DNA from: Rhyacophila brunnea
Taxonomy: Eukaryota; Arthropoda; Insecta; Trichoptera; Rhyacophilidae
Length of the DNA: 64,000 nt
Assembly: GCA_022495005.1 (NCBI GenBank)
Contig: JAGYXB010000825.1
Coordinates: 3,286,001 to 3,350,000, forward strand
Direction of reading: 5' to 3'
The notes below the pieces were generated by a model. It had not been told where the DNA came from, searched no databases, and worked only from the letters and a program-made list of their open reading frames with translations. Shown in pieces: positions 31,585 through 43,489 of this stretch. A program made the position numbers and the translations under genes. Position 1 is the stretch's first letter. Every line of letters starts with the position of its first letter.

Positions 31585-32450
31585 TCCCCTAAGAATTAAA
31601 CCTAGTTACAGCCTCACCCAAGAGGCAACCTACTTTACATTAAGTTTATGTTTCCTGACCGTGACGTAAAAACAGGTTGAAAAGTACTGCTCTAGCTACA
31701 GAAACTTGCGAAAGGAAAACTTGGGACCCAGAAAAGGGTCCCCCTGTGTTGCCGACCCGCGCTTAAACTTGTTAGACCGTTTCTTACGGGTTTTATTTCG
31801 GCCCGCGAAAATTCCCCGTTCTCTGTTTTGAAAAGTTTACGCGAACAACGGACTCTTGTTGTAATCGATAGGTGTAAAACTTGGCGACGGGGAATTCCCT
31901 GGAAGCCTCTCTCCGAGGCGATAGTTGGATTTTACAGTGGCTCGAGCAAGTGCCAACTTTGATAAAAGTTGTCACTGGGATGTCATATTTTAGCTTAACG
32001 ATCATTTTTTTGTGAATAAATAGTTTGGCTAGTGACTTTATCATCATATAATAATCTACGAAAGGCAACATACCATGAAATTATAAAATCATCTAGGAAC
32101 AGTTTTCACACAATAATAAATCGATTTATACCTGAAGAATAAAACATGTATTATCTACTTTATAAGAAAACGTTGATAGCGTTTTATTCTTAGCATTAAA
32201 TTACATGCCTTATATATTATAATTTAACATTTTACGTATTTACGAAATAATAACGCCTGTACACGTGCATGGATTTATTTGCAGCAATAGTTTGTATTTT
32301 AAACTATCGTGACAACAGCAGAGCTGTTTACACGTAAAAGTGCTGACTGTCTATTCAATATCATTCTTCAAGAATAAGCTAGAGGCGATGTTGTCATTTT
32401 ATGGTAATTTACTATTTGACAGGGGCCTTATGTTAGAACTTGCGAGTTGT
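31585..32450. other. Non-coding stretch with GC-richer core
   Basis: 31660-31940 is GC-richer (GGGTCCCCCTGTGTTGCCGA, GAAGCCTCTCTCCGAGGCGA) with no repeat partner in the window; CGCCTCGGAGAGAGGCTTCC-type sequence can form a local hairpin. No ORF with recognisable coding motifs. Confidence 0.35.
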
Positions 32451-32454
32451 AGTA

Positions 32455-32690
32455 GCCCGGTCGACATGACGTCATATGACATCATTGTGACGTACTACCG
32501 GAGTGATAATAGCATGCGAGAAAATAACGCTACTAAAATAGTGGCGTTATCCATTGTCCCCATACACAAATAGGTGTTTCAGCATAATAATATCTATGGT
32601 GAGCAGTGTGTGTTGGGCGGCTTGCTTCGAGCGTGTATTGGCTTACGTCACAATTACGTCATGTCGTCGGGTGACTTTATATCACCAGTT
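32455..32690. repeat. Possible short inverted-repeat element
   Basis: GTCGACATGACGTCATATGA with CATTGTGACGTA on the left and TTACGTCACAATTACGTCAT with GTCGTCGGG on the right are imperfect inverse copies about 170 bases apart. The match is interrupted and no duplication is seen, so the element call is tentative. Confidence 0.4.
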
Positions 32691-32694
32691 ATAA

Positions 32695-33660
32695 CATAGG
32701 CCTGCAGGTCGTCAAAATCGGTTAACCTCAAAATGAGTCTCTACGCGGTGTAGTTCGTTTTTTTGTCAGCAGGTTCGCCACTATCGTTCTACTGCGCAGG
32801 CGCAAATCGAAAAAAATCTCAACTGTTACAAGAAAATCAGAAGCTTCCAAACTTTTTTGTATCATGCATACAATCTTACACGTGCATTTTCTTGTTATGG
32901 CCGCGATAATACGTACTGTCAGCAGTAAACTCATACACATATAAACGGGGTATAATATTGCTTCTAATTTTGACGCACATAAATGAGACATCTGACAAAA
33001 TCTACGAGGAACGATAATTTTTACTAATTTTCAAAAAGAATTGCAAAAGTATTTATTGTCTGAGTGAATCAAAAAACAAAATTGTGTTATTGATAATTCA
33101 TTGCAATGTTGTGGGTACAAAAATATACAACTGACCATTTTTTTTATATTTAGTTTGACATGACTTATAAAGAAAGCCTCTAAATTCTAACAGTAATTGA
33201 GTGAAAAAAACTTATGTAGCTGCAAATTAATGTCAAATAAGTAATGAACATTTTTGGCATTATTTCATAATTATGCTAATTGTTCTCTCTAAATATTGAG
33301 AATTCGTTCATTTTTTGATTTGTCTAAGGTTATGACACACATGCAGTCTAGTAGGATGCCATACTGCACGGTGACCTTCAACCTTTCAGAATCCATATCT
33401 GATGATTTTATGTGACCTTCTTCTCCGCCCATATCCGTTCGGCACACTTCCAATTCTGGCACATAGTAAGCTGTCAAGCATAAGCAGTAAATACATGCAC
33501 GTGTAAACGAGGCATAATACTTGCTTTATTATCAACTTTAATACCACGATGCGTAGGATAGTAGGTACTCTTTTATAGTATAAATATCTTATATTTATAG
33601 AAGGTACTCGTATGTTCTTCAATTTGAATTTTGTTCCTTTCTATTTTGAGTATTTTACTG
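32695..33660. other. Non-coding stretch
   Basis: No gene recognised. Segments near 32900-32985 and 33470-33545 share a weak resemblance (GCAGTAAACTCATACACATA versus GCAGTAAATACATGCACGTG), suggesting an old duplicated repeat. Confidence 0.35.
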
Positions 33661-33664
33661 AACA

Positions 33665-33990
33665 TAAAGTACATGTTACATTCTTTATTATTGAAAACAC
33701 ACAATTTTGAAAAACCTCAGAAACATACATGAATTTGAAAAAAAATTGAAAAAAAAATTGAACCGAGTGGGGCTCGAACTAACGTCTTTTACTTTCGCTT
33801 ATGATTTATGCAAATTATTTTTTCGTTGAACCTGAGGTAGGTAGTTGAAAGTCCACTAATCAGAAGGCAATCTGCTTTATGATCAAGGTAAATGACATTT
33901 TAACTTAATAATGACAAACAATTGATATTAGTTAAATTTGATTGTCGGCTTTCATGTACTAATACAAATAATATATTTTTTTAAATTACT
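33665..33990 (-). repeat. tRNA-like repeat family B, copy 4 (diverged)
   Basis: AACACACAATTTTGAAAAAC, a CCTCAGAAACATACATGAAT block, then a decayed tRNA-like core (GAACCGAGTGGGGCTCGAAC) and AATGACAAACAATTGATATT and TGATTGTCGGCTTTC. Order matches the other minus-strand copies. Confidence 0.55.
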
Positions 33991-34019
33991 TATTACCTAT
34001 TGAATATAATTATTTTATT

Positions 34020-34440
34020 TTTTTATAATAGATAATATTTCACTAAGAAAAATTGATGTGCCAATCGAAAACCGAACTTGTCGTAAAAAAAACCTGGCTC
34101 ATTAGTCGGCCTTCTTATCTAATATACTGCCAAAACTGAGACAACTACTCTAAATGTAGTATATATTTATAAAATAACATAAATATATACAATATGCGCA
34201 AAAGTAGGCTTTGTCTTTTCAAGCATGACACGTTACATAATAATAAAATCAGCCAAATATTGTAAAGATCTCAAGAACAAATCGTATCAAACATAATACA
34301 AAATTATCTCAACTCTTTGTTTTCGTTTGTTAGTAGAAGATTCTATATACTTGGATATAGTATATCCATGCATAGGATAATCATAAATTTAATACTCCTA
34401 CAGAGTGGTTAGTATTTTTTTACCTTTCAAATGTCATGTT
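34020..34440 (+). repeat. Dispersed repeat family H, copy 2
   Basis: GAAAACCGAACTTGTCGTAA, GGCCTTCTTATCTAATATAC, TTAGTAGAAGATTCTATATA, GAGTGGTTAGTATTT: ordered matches with 6840-7270, at moderate divergence. Confidence 0.55.
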
Positions 34441-34444
34441 ATTA

Positions 34445-35910
34445 AAATCTATTTTTCTTGGGAATATGTGCTTTAAAATAATCACCTAGTATAGAGTCTT
34501 TGCAGGTGATTAATATATCATTTTATGTGAATTTTAAAAATGAGAAAAGCGAGGTCTCATAATGATATATACGTATTTTATACAAAGTTGATAGATTATT
34601 AATACAAAGCTCAGAAAGATAATTCAAATTCTTCATTTTCACATTTCTCACAGTATCTTCGCCCTATTATATTGAAACGAGAGTACAGAATATTAAAAAA
34701 ATGATTTTGATTAGAATTGTTTTTCCGACTGAGAAATTTTTCATTACTTATTTATATTTTTATTACTCTCAGATTTTTAATGCAACTATTTTATCGTACC
34801 GGTATATCATTTTAAAGATGGAATGTAACAATTGAAAAAAACATAATGTACCTATTGTGTTCCAGTTCTCATTTTAAAAATACTGTCTTCTTTTGTTTGC
34901 AGTACGAGAAAAAGTAGAAAAAAACAATATCTATTATCTCTCTCTTATGATACGTTAACACGTTTAGCCTTTTGAGAAATGTTGCCATCTCTTTTATTGT
35001 AATAATAAATAATAAAATTGATGTCGCAAAATACCGCTCGGCAAAAAAAAACGCCAGGAATTTGCGAATCATTGCGATGTTTACCGGCGCAAAGCTGTTT
35101 TCATTATTGCTTCGATGCTGTGTTTATTTTTTACCCATACAAAAGTTTCAAAATTGATATTTCGCAGTTAGTATGCAACGCGCGTATTTTTCCCCTCAGA
35201 AATGAATTGATTTGCAATTTTCAGCCGCTATATATATGGAAAAAAACACAATTCCGAAATCCAGGGCCACAATAATTTTCAATAGAGCTTTGAATAGCAG
35301 AATACCAAAAATGTTTTCATTTAGGTTTTCAATCAACAATTACGCTCCGTTCCGTTTTGCAGTAATTACGGTTTGTCATTTTAATTCAGCATTCAATCAT
35401 TAAAATATTTGTAACAAAAAAACTTTTGTGTGTTTTTTCATTAAAGCTGATAAGCTGGTATTCACAAAATATAGACTTTAGATATATTTTATTTGTATCA
35501 TTTTGCATTACACTAAACATCAATATCGTGTATGCTAGATATTTAAACCACTATATGCCAAGTAGGCACTTCTGTGAAATGAATGGGGAACGTTTTTATG
35601 TGTTAGGGCTGCATTAACATAGCCATTATCATCACTTTAGGCCACATTATAGAAAAAACTTAAATTAAATGATTTTCAAATGTATAGGTAGGTACATTAT
35701 TTTGTAATAATCTAACTAGTAAAACCAAACCTATCCTGCCCTACAAAAATACCTTGTTATTAATACCCAAATTCCCGATCGAAAACCCTAAATAACATAA
35801 CTAGATCAAAAATACCTATAACAGAAAATAATAAATTATTATCACTTAGAAATTTCGTATTCCTAGAAAAAAATATGCCCGACTTTGGAATGCGTCGGGT
35901 GAAATTGAGA
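34445..35910. other. Non-coding stretch with possible unique regulatory DNA
   Basis: No gene or repeat partner is recognised. 34960-35400 is of mixed composition, rich in TAATTAC and CAATTAC words (for example GCAGTAATTACGGTTTGTCA) and palindromic CG words (CGGCGCAAAGC, CAACGCGCG). Such stretches often are conserved non-coding elements near developmental genes; that is an inference from composition only. Confidence 0.35.
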
Positions 35911-35920
35911 AACGTTAACG

Positions 35921-36288
35921 CTTAGGCCCGTTTTACACGGGACACCGGTATCTAGACACCGAAGTATCCAGCCACTCGACATTGCAGTGGCTATTGTAGC
36001 CACCGAATAACTAATTCGTCTCTGGCGTCAGAGCCAAAATTACATGTCCACGGTTTTTCACGAGTCACATTTCATATTTCATTTTCATGAAAATTAGAAA
36101 TACAAACAATGGAGACATAGAAACTGGCTAAAGTAGCAAAAATTGTGTCAGCGGCTCAAAGAGTGAGGCGCCGACGGGACGGTGTATCCGTGGCGCGACA
36201 CACGAGTGTCTGCGTCTGAACTCACCCATTAATTTATGTGTAAATGCGGTCTCCCGAATATCGGTGTCTCGTGTGAAACGGATCTTAT
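35921..36288. mobile_element. GC-rich inverted-repeat element with GTTAACG duplication
   Basis: The left end reads TTAGGCCCGTTTTACACGGG and the complement of the right end TAAGATCCGTTTCACACGAG; both go on ACACCG and TAT. GTTAACG occurs directly outside each end (35914-35920 and 36289-36295), so a 7-8 bp duplication is likely, as in hAT or P-type elements. Interior is non-coding and GC-rich (AGGCGCCGACGGGACGGTGT). Confidence 0.82.
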
Positions 36289-36311
36289 GTTAACGATAAA
36301 ACGCTGTGTTC

Positions 36312-36645
36312 TTACCTAAGCCCCACTGCATACATAGCCACAGAACGCGACCCTTAGTAGCCGCCATTAGCGATATGGTCAAGCCACTAGCGATTCGTCT
36401 CGCAGATAGACTGCGAGTCGTCCGGGTTTCTGCCTAATGTGCGCAATCGCTCGTCCACTAGTGTCGACCACTAGCAGTGAGCACCGGCGTCCACCACAAC
36501 TTGTAGACCAAATGCGTCCACTCAAGCGATTAGTGTGCGGATCATCCATTGAAACCCATTGAAGAATTATACTGCGGCTGAACGCTCTACTAGTAGGTGA
36601 GCTCTGGTCGCGTTCGGTGGCTATGTGTGCAGAGGCTCTAAGAAA
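36312..36645. mobile_element. GC-rich inverted-repeat element, second family
   Basis: The left end CTAAGCCCCACTGCATACAT and the complement of the right end CTTAGAGCCTCTGCACACAT both continue with AGCCAC, GAACGCGACC. The two arms are about 37 bases and the interior (about 250 bases) has no ORF. It lies only 24 bases from the previous element. No target duplication was fixed. Confidence 0.78.
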
Positions 36646-36649
36646 AGAA

Positions 36650-37370
36650 TATTTTTAAATATTTTGTCAGTTGAAAACGTACCCCAAGGTAGACGAGTGG
36701 GCACATCCCGAGAATAGTCCCGCTGGTTAGTTTGTTATAACTTATAGTTAATTAAATAAAGTATTATTACAGTAACTAACGATTAAAATGAAAAAAAAGT
36801 ATTATTCAAAGTGCCAACAATGGCTACATATCAATAGTTCGTGGCCCAGGACTCTGTCAACTTTTGTTATAAATATATCTCTAATGTTATTGTGTTAATA
36901 ATAATAAATCTAACTCAGTGGAGAGGTATCAAATTTAAAGTTCCTATGTGATCCAAGTCCTTTACTGAAATCCTAAAAATAATAAAAACCCTAAGCATCC
37001 CAACACTGGATCCACCTTGGCGGAGTTATCACTAGGTACTATGTCATCATCATCAACGATGGACAATCTACCCCTTGATTAAGGCCACCCCATACCTACC
37101 TCTTTCCACTCTTCTTTTTACCCTATGTATTATTAATGTCGTATTATGAATGCTTGAAATCTATAATATTTTTTTAATGTTCATTGTAACGTAAAATAAT
37201 TATAATTTGAAATTGAATCATATGTTTGAAGCACCGATAAAGCGCTTCACGTTCAATAGTCTAGAAGAAAAACAGAGTATTCAAAGACCACGAGTTCACA
37301 GAGAGACTTGGTAGAATTGCTAGGAGTAATTGACTAAAAAATATGAATGGAGAATCCTTAGCACTTTCTT
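36650..37370. other. Non-coding stretch with a probable RTE tail
   Basis: 37045-37140 (minus) begins with an ATGATGATGA-type repeat and resembles the end of RTE-like LINEs, with little coding left. The rest has no recognisable feature. Confidence 0.35.
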
Positions 37371-37374
37371 TCGA

Positions 37375-37505
37375 CCATGTCCGATCCTAGTATGGTCATA
37401 ATATGGGCCTCCGCAGAATGGATGTTTGTTTTAACAGATTTTATTTTTACAAGAAATGGATGTCAGTCACTTGCTCAACCTATTAGGTCTATACTCTATT
37501 AATAT
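37375..37505 (-). repeat. Dispersed repeat family F, copy 4
   Basis: GACCATGTCCGATCCTAGTA, ATATGGGCCTCCGCAGAATG, AAGAAATGGATGTCAGTCAC, TTGCTCAACCTATTAGGTCT: inverse of 5708-5845. Confidence 0.65.
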
Positions 37506-37638
37506 TCCACAAAGTTATTCAAATCTGTAAGTAGCACATTGGCGTATTCTTGAGTTTTAACACAAAATAAATACATATTTCCTCACTAATTATTACTGAC
37601 TTATACACAAATTGAAAAATAATATATTATGTACTTGC

Positions 37639-37711
37639 AAGACCCAAGATTCGAACCTAGGGCCCTCGACACTATAGACCGGCGCTTAAGCCACGCGGCC
37701 ATCGAGGGTGT
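37639..37711 (-). repeat. tRNA-like SINE head
   Basis: Minus strand: A box GGCCGCGTGGCTTAAGCG and B box AGGTTCGAATCTTGG at a normal distance, with CACCCTCGATG before and GTCTTG after. It is a good Pol III promoter, but the ends do not pair as an acceptor stem, so a tRNA-derived SINE head is preferred over a tRNA gene. Confidence 0.65.
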
Positions 37712-37719
37712 TAGCACTA

Positions 37720-38980
37720 GAGGAATAATAATAATGACTTCAGTTATCTTGTCATGAATGAAGTCAAAAGGTAGGCGCAGAAAACTTCCTACTAAACAGG
37801 AAGTAAATTTTTCAATAATATCCATTGTATTTTAATACATAAGTTAAATAAATACGATATAATACTGTTACAAACTCGTGTTTAATGTTCCATATTAACT
37901 CAAACACAATTGGAAAATTTATTAGACTGTTCTTAATTTAAATTAATATAAGTTTCATTATTGTATTCTTGATTTCTTCTACATAGTAAGTTATCAAATA
38001 TGTTGATAAATTGACTGAAAAACTTCTCTTCAATAATTAATAAGTGGAATATTAAATTTACTTTAAGATGGATCATAAATAATTTCGAATGAGTTCGGTG
38101 AATAGTTATAAATTCGATTAATGACTCGAGTGAGTTACTGATTCGTTCATTATAACTTTTCATCTCTTGATGGATCTATTCATTCAACTAGAAGTGTGTC
38201 AACATCATCATTTTACTCAATATTTCTACTATACCCGGTCCTCGGTCGCTTGTTCTCACATACTTTTACCAAACTTAATTATTATACCATCGATCCGGTA
38301 GGCTCTTGGTCACTCTTTAAAAACCTTTGTCGCATACCGTAAAAATGTCAAGCCCATATTATATTAAGAATATAACTTACGTCACAGAATTTATTTTAGT
38401 TTTAATGAGTAATTGCGCTATTGACAGCTCCATTTACCTATATTTTTCCAAAATTTAATGATTTACTCGAAGTAATTTTCTACTTGTATATTATGTACAG
38501 TCTTTTAGGTTCCATTTTTGGATAATGCAATAATTTGTCCTTCGAAAGACATTGTATTGTCATATTTAGCCCGGTCCCACATGCAAACTTAGTGTACTGC
38601 AATTTTGTTACAAAAAATACCTGCTTATCGTCACTCGACTATACGATAAAAAAATCACTCGACTTGGGCCACAGGTAGATCACCCTCTACGTAACCTTGC
38701 AATTTGAAATAGATATTTATGAATTATTTGATGAAATCAGCCAATCAGGGGCCTGGCATTTACTAATACACTAATACGCAGTGCGTATACACACAAATCT
38801 TGTCACTGTGTACAATTGCAAAGTTACGTGGAGGATTCTATAGAATAGAAAAATGTAGAAGAATAAATGCAAAAAAGGTGCATGGAAGTACCTACGCAAC
38901 CCTATTTTAAGAATTTATAAAATAACGTTCACCTGTACTCATCGTCACTTAAGTCTTTTAGTGCTAAAGACGCGCTAGGT
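37720..38980. other. Non-coding stretch
   Basis: No gene recognised. The 76-codon minus ORF at 37933-38163 is A+T-rich with no motif. 38560-38900 is less A+T-rich but has no partner here. Confidence 0.35.
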
Positions 38981-38984
38981 AACC

Positions 38985-39075
38985 ATCATTTGGCCATTAG
39001 ATATAATTAGCATGATATTTCAATGTGGTAATTAATTAGTGATTCTCTGGTCAACAGTGAATGTATTAAGTGCAA
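38985..39075 (+). repeat. Dispersed repeat family E, copy 4
   Basis: TTGGCCATTAGATATAATTA, then TTTCAATGTGGTAATTAATT and TCTGGTCAACAGTGAATG; matches 886-1065. Confidence 0.65.
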
Positions 39076-39079
39076 TATA

Positions 39080-40165
39080 TTGATTTATGAAGCGATTTAG
39101 TGTTATTGCCCTCCCAATTAGCCGATCGAAGGTTAGTTCTGCTTCTAAAAACATTCAAATTTCTAAGATAGTTAGCAAGCACACAACAATCAAGTCAACA
39201 CCATCAAGAATGGCACATTTTTACACTCCCTATAGGTTTGAAAAGGTATGTAGCCTAATATAGATCTCTTCAGACGTTTAGACTACAGTATGTCAGCATA
39301 CCTAAGAGAAAGATACTTGAATAAACCCCCGGACAGTATCCATACAGCTTCAAGTAAAGAAATTTCAAGAATTATTTCTTCTGAATCCTCTCCACTACAA
39401 AACTGTACTTCAACTGGTGTGTTGCCCAAATAATATATCGGCTTTCAAGATCTGACAACTTTGTATGAGGCCAGAATTCTTTTCCTATCCGGAATAGTAG
39501 TTGACAAGAAAAATATTCTTAAAATCATCATCTACACTGGTAACTGGTATTAAATAAAAATTAATATGACTCAAGTGGATGAAAATAAAGCAGGAAATTG
39601 AACCATTGACAACCCTTAGTCTACTGAGTCTAATGAAGCTTCTTCAATGTTTTGTTAATGTTTTTATTGTGCCGTAGACTTGTAACGGCCGTTTATTATA
39701 ATGTGATGATTATTTGAAAAGGTTGTTCAATCGGCAGCCCTGCCAATAAGAGAGAAACAATGTGAGAACGTATAGAAGCAATGATATCGAATATGCGGAC
39801 GTGATTTCGATGATTCGCGTGCGAAAGTGCAAAAGCAGTCGGTTTTATTGAACAAAACGGGAAATGAATGCCGTCACAGCGAATACCAAAGCCTCCCGGG
39901 TCGAGCATTATTGTTTAACTTATAAGGCGACGAAATTCTGGCAGATGAGAACAATGAATGGGTACGTATTGTCAATGAATGGTGCTTATATTGCTTTAAG
40001 TACCAATTTCATCTCACACATCAATAAAAAATGAGGGAGATTAATAACTTGTAGTATTCTGGTTCGGCGAGGATAGGTATTGCAGATAAAATACGGTAGT
40101 AGTTATTTGTGATGCTATCATCACATCAGGAGAGAATTTATTTACTGTTTCAAATAAAAATAACT
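39080..40165. other. Non-coding stretch with possible unique regulatory DNA
   Basis: No gene recognised. 39690-39950 is GC-richer and repeat-free within the window (GTTCAATCGGCAGCCCTGCC, CGTCACAGCGAATACCAAAG, CCTCCCGGGTCGAG). It might be a conserved element; not provable here. Confidence 0.35.
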
Positions 40166-40172
40166 ACATGTA

Positions 40173-40707
40173 GTGCAGGATCCCATAGACTTTTCGTATA
40201 CATAATATGCGGAACGCATTCTGACAATTGGAATAGGTTCTAGGGGTCACAAAAATATATAATGTTGATGTTGCCAGGCGATATTAGGGGTACAATTTTT
40301 TTTATTGAGGTTTTAATTATTTTTCTTATAACCCACCAAAAAATGTTCTGAGTTCTTCAATAAAACCAAGACCGAATCATGGATTAATTAAAAATGCAAT
40401 AATTGTACCATGCCATCGGCATGGTCGTAGAACGGTTCGTCCCATTTGAAAAATTAAAATTGCGAGTAGTGCAATGTGTTCAAAATTATCGATTCTTAGG
40501 ATCCTCCTTGGCTTAAATTATTTTATTTAGTAGTATTTTTGTATAGAATCACCCAGATTGGCTTATTTACCTATATCTATGCATATGACATTAGTTTATC
40601 TAATAAAATCTAGTATCTAGTAAATCTTTGTGACCCCTAGAACCTATTCCAATTGTCAGAATGCGTTCCGCATATTATGGATACGAAAAGTCTACGGGAT
40701 CCTGCAC
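40173..40707. mobile_element. Inverted-repeat DNA element, 535 bp, TA target duplication
   Basis: The left 81 bases (40173-40253) and the right 81 bases (40627-40707) are inverse copies with about two differences. Ends read GTGCAGGATCCCATAGACTT and, from the other side, GTGCAGGATCCCGTAGACTT. TA lies outside each end (40171-40172 and 40708-40709). The interior has no ORF. The near-identity of the arms suggests a rather recent or gene-converted element of the Tc1/mariner type by its TA target. Confidence 0.92.
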
Positions 40708-40709
40708 TA

Positions 40710-42175
40710 ATGGGTACAATCGATGCAATATAATAAATATAGCGGTAATTCGGTGCGATGTGTCTTTAACGGAAACTTAAAATCGAGTGAGATGTCCAAT
40801 CGATTCTGACCGGCTATTTATTGACCGGTGTACTATGAAATAATATGTTGAAATTATTATGAAATAATATTAATTCGTAATTTTATGGAATTACAGATCC
40901 GCTGTCTCATACCATTACGAAATTATATTATTTATTATGGGTACTAATTGTACGTGAAAATTTAATATTTAATAAATAATTATATTATAATTGAACGTAG
41001 TTATGAAGAATGTAGCCAGTCCACAATAATGTCGAGCTGAGATAATGGCACTTTGGCAACAACATGATGATTAGAAATGTATGTAAAATTGTAAATAGTA
41101 ATTTATTTCAAGAATATTTTTTTTGCGGCTTGGCTATTTTCAGCAGAATGTAGAGAAAACCTTCTCGCATCTGATCTATATCATATCTCATTTTATTATT
41201 TTTTATGGACTGGCTACTTTCTGCATAACTATGTCCAATTGAGATCTGGGTTACAGGAATCCGATGACAGCCACAAACTCATTCAAAATGTTTCATGCAT
41301 TCATAATAGGAAAACTTTGCAGGAAAACTCTTTCTGAAGAGCGAAAAAGACTTTTCATACAATCATGTCAACGTTTGAAAATGTATCTTCCCAACAAAAT
41401 GGCAGCCGTATTTCCTTGTGGTATAGACTTATTATGTTTCTGAACATTCTAATTAAAAAAGGCTCTAAAAGATGTTGGAAGTCCATAGGACAAAATATCC
41501 AATATGGTGGCCAAAATGGCCGCGTGTAAAAATTATAATGCGATAGTGTTTCTTTTTTATTCTTTTTAAGCTGACGTATTTTAATAAAGACCGTCATTTC
41601 ATGGGTGTTAATTTTGTTGAATGAAATAAATAGTTGACACTATTTTGAATCATCTTGTGCGTCCTTTTTAAGCTGATGGCTTGTAAAATGATAACTTTAC
41701 TGTGATACTTCACTTACTGTTTGTTCTCATTGGTGCGAGTATTATTGGCAATTGTGAAGATAAAAAATTAAATCTAACATAATGATTTGGCGCAAACAAA
41801 TTATGTAAGTATATGTGTGTATTTGCTACAAATTTACTAAAATAGAGTGTGGTGCATTCTATACATTTATGCTAATACGGTATCTTTTAGCCACAATATT
41901 AAATTCGTCCGCCTTCATGCAAGGCATATCCTGCACTTATGGACGGTGCGCCAAATCTCCAGCGACCGGTGCAGAGAGATAAGTTAAAGATGACGGGTGT
42001 TCTCACACATCTAAGAATGTAATCCGAAAAGGAAGAGATGCTCAAGTCGGACCAACCAGCTGATGGGCCGTCCTACCTGGATGCCACAAAGGCCATTGCG
42101 GACGTTAAGATCTTTTCACATATTTAGTATGTCTGTATTGTTTTAGCTCTGTTTAAATTAATTAGAATCATTATT
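40710..42175. other. Non-coding stretch
   Basis: No gene recognised. 41380-41530 has AATATCCAATATGGTGGCCA and AAAATGGCCGC, a composition often seen in insect MITEs, but no second arm is visible. 41935-42110 is GC-richer, without a clear protein frame. Confidence 0.35.
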
Positions 42176-42179
42176 TTTT

Positions 42180-42245
42180 TGTTAATTCTCCGTACTCTTC
42201 TCTCCCATGGGCTCTTTTTATTAAATTAAGTCTCAGTAAAATCAG
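42180..42245 (-). repeat. Dispersed repeat family D, tail fragment
   Basis: TTAATTCTCCGTACTCTTCT, CTCCCATGGGCTCTTTTTAT, then TTAAATTAAGTCTCAGTAAA; same order as 43865-43935. Confidence 0.5.
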
Positions 42246-42249
42246 TCAA

Positions 42250-43485
42250 AACAAACTTGAGTGCATGCTGACTTATGTATTGGGGATGTGTTCGCACATA
42301 CAAAATCGTCCAACTGCAACATAGTCGTAAATCAAAACTGCTAGCAATGTTGCAATACTTTCCCACTCACACAGCTGTAAGGCAACAGTGATACGCGCGA
42401 CTTCTAAAATGCCAACAACAAAAAATCAAACCGGATAAACGTCATAGCACAAATATTACCATCAGCCGAATCAGTAATTATTCTGTATTATTACATAAGA
42501 GGACTGATAAGAAACTAGAAATCATGGGTTCATCCATCTTCTTTAACGAAAAAAATGCTGTTTCGTTCATTTGCCATGTTGTTACCACGTGGATAAATAA
42601 TGTAGCGAAATTGCTGGGAGTTTTTATTTATAGTTTTGTATGGGTTTTGTATAGAGTTTTTATGGACAAATCGGTTAAAACCACTCATTACACACATTGC
42701 AAATACGGATCTGAGGCCTCTGCCTTTTCTACCAAAGCCTTCAATTAAAACGCGAACACGAATATTACTTCCAGGTAAAGCTGCGTAGTTTTAATTAACT
42801 TTGTGACGCATTATAAATTATTAACGGACGGTCGAGTTTCCTCAACTCCAGCCGGGCTCGGTGAATTCCAAATGGATCCGCAGATATATCAAATAGTATA
42901 ATTTATCAAAGCAAACACCAAATCTTTGCATAATAAGACGACAAAACAGAGTGGGTAGGTACGCAAACTACAAATAATAAATCTTATGAAATATTTCTGG
43001 CAAGTAGGTTAGCCGGGGCGATAGGGCGCTGGAGTTTGTATGAGAGAGGGCGCAAACGTGCGTATGAGGGGTTATTAAATTATGTTCTAGTCTTGTTTTA
43101 CCCTTTCGGTCAGTGGCGTACAAAACGTATACGTTATTATAGAGATTTTTTTTCACCATACCTGCCCTGCTCCTCACTGTGCACATTCATATAATCGACG
43201 ATGTGGAGAATGAAAATAATTTGAGAATTAATTTGAAAAATGATGACATCATAAAATCTATAATTTATGATGTTTTTTTGGAATATCTGCTGTATCCTTT
43301 ATACACATTTCAGCACATTGAAGGATTGAAATTTGTCAAATTTATTCATAATATCCGTTCTTATATCTTAGAATTTCATAAATCCAAAAAATCTCTATAC
43401 AAAATCACATCGATTTTTAACTAGCTTAAAAATTAGAATTTATACCCAATTGGGATTCATGAGTTACTAGATCATAATCGGTTCA
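42250..43485. other. Non-coding stretch
   Basis: The 74-codon + ORF at 42524-42748 (MGSSIFFNEKNAVSF) lies in a somewhat GC-richer, repeat-free stretch (42280-42890) and is followed by CAGGTAAAG, a splice-donor-like word, but a stop codon separates them. No known domain; not called as a gene. Confidence 0.35.
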
Positions 43486-43489
43486 GAGT

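Noticed and set aside
37639..37711. Possible tRNA-Leu gene
   Set aside because: A and B boxes are good but the acceptor ends do not pair; SINE head preferred.
42524..42748. 74-codon + ORF followed by a CAGGTAAAG word, as possible first exon
   Set aside because: A stop codon ends the frame before the donor-like word and no partner exon or known domain was seen.
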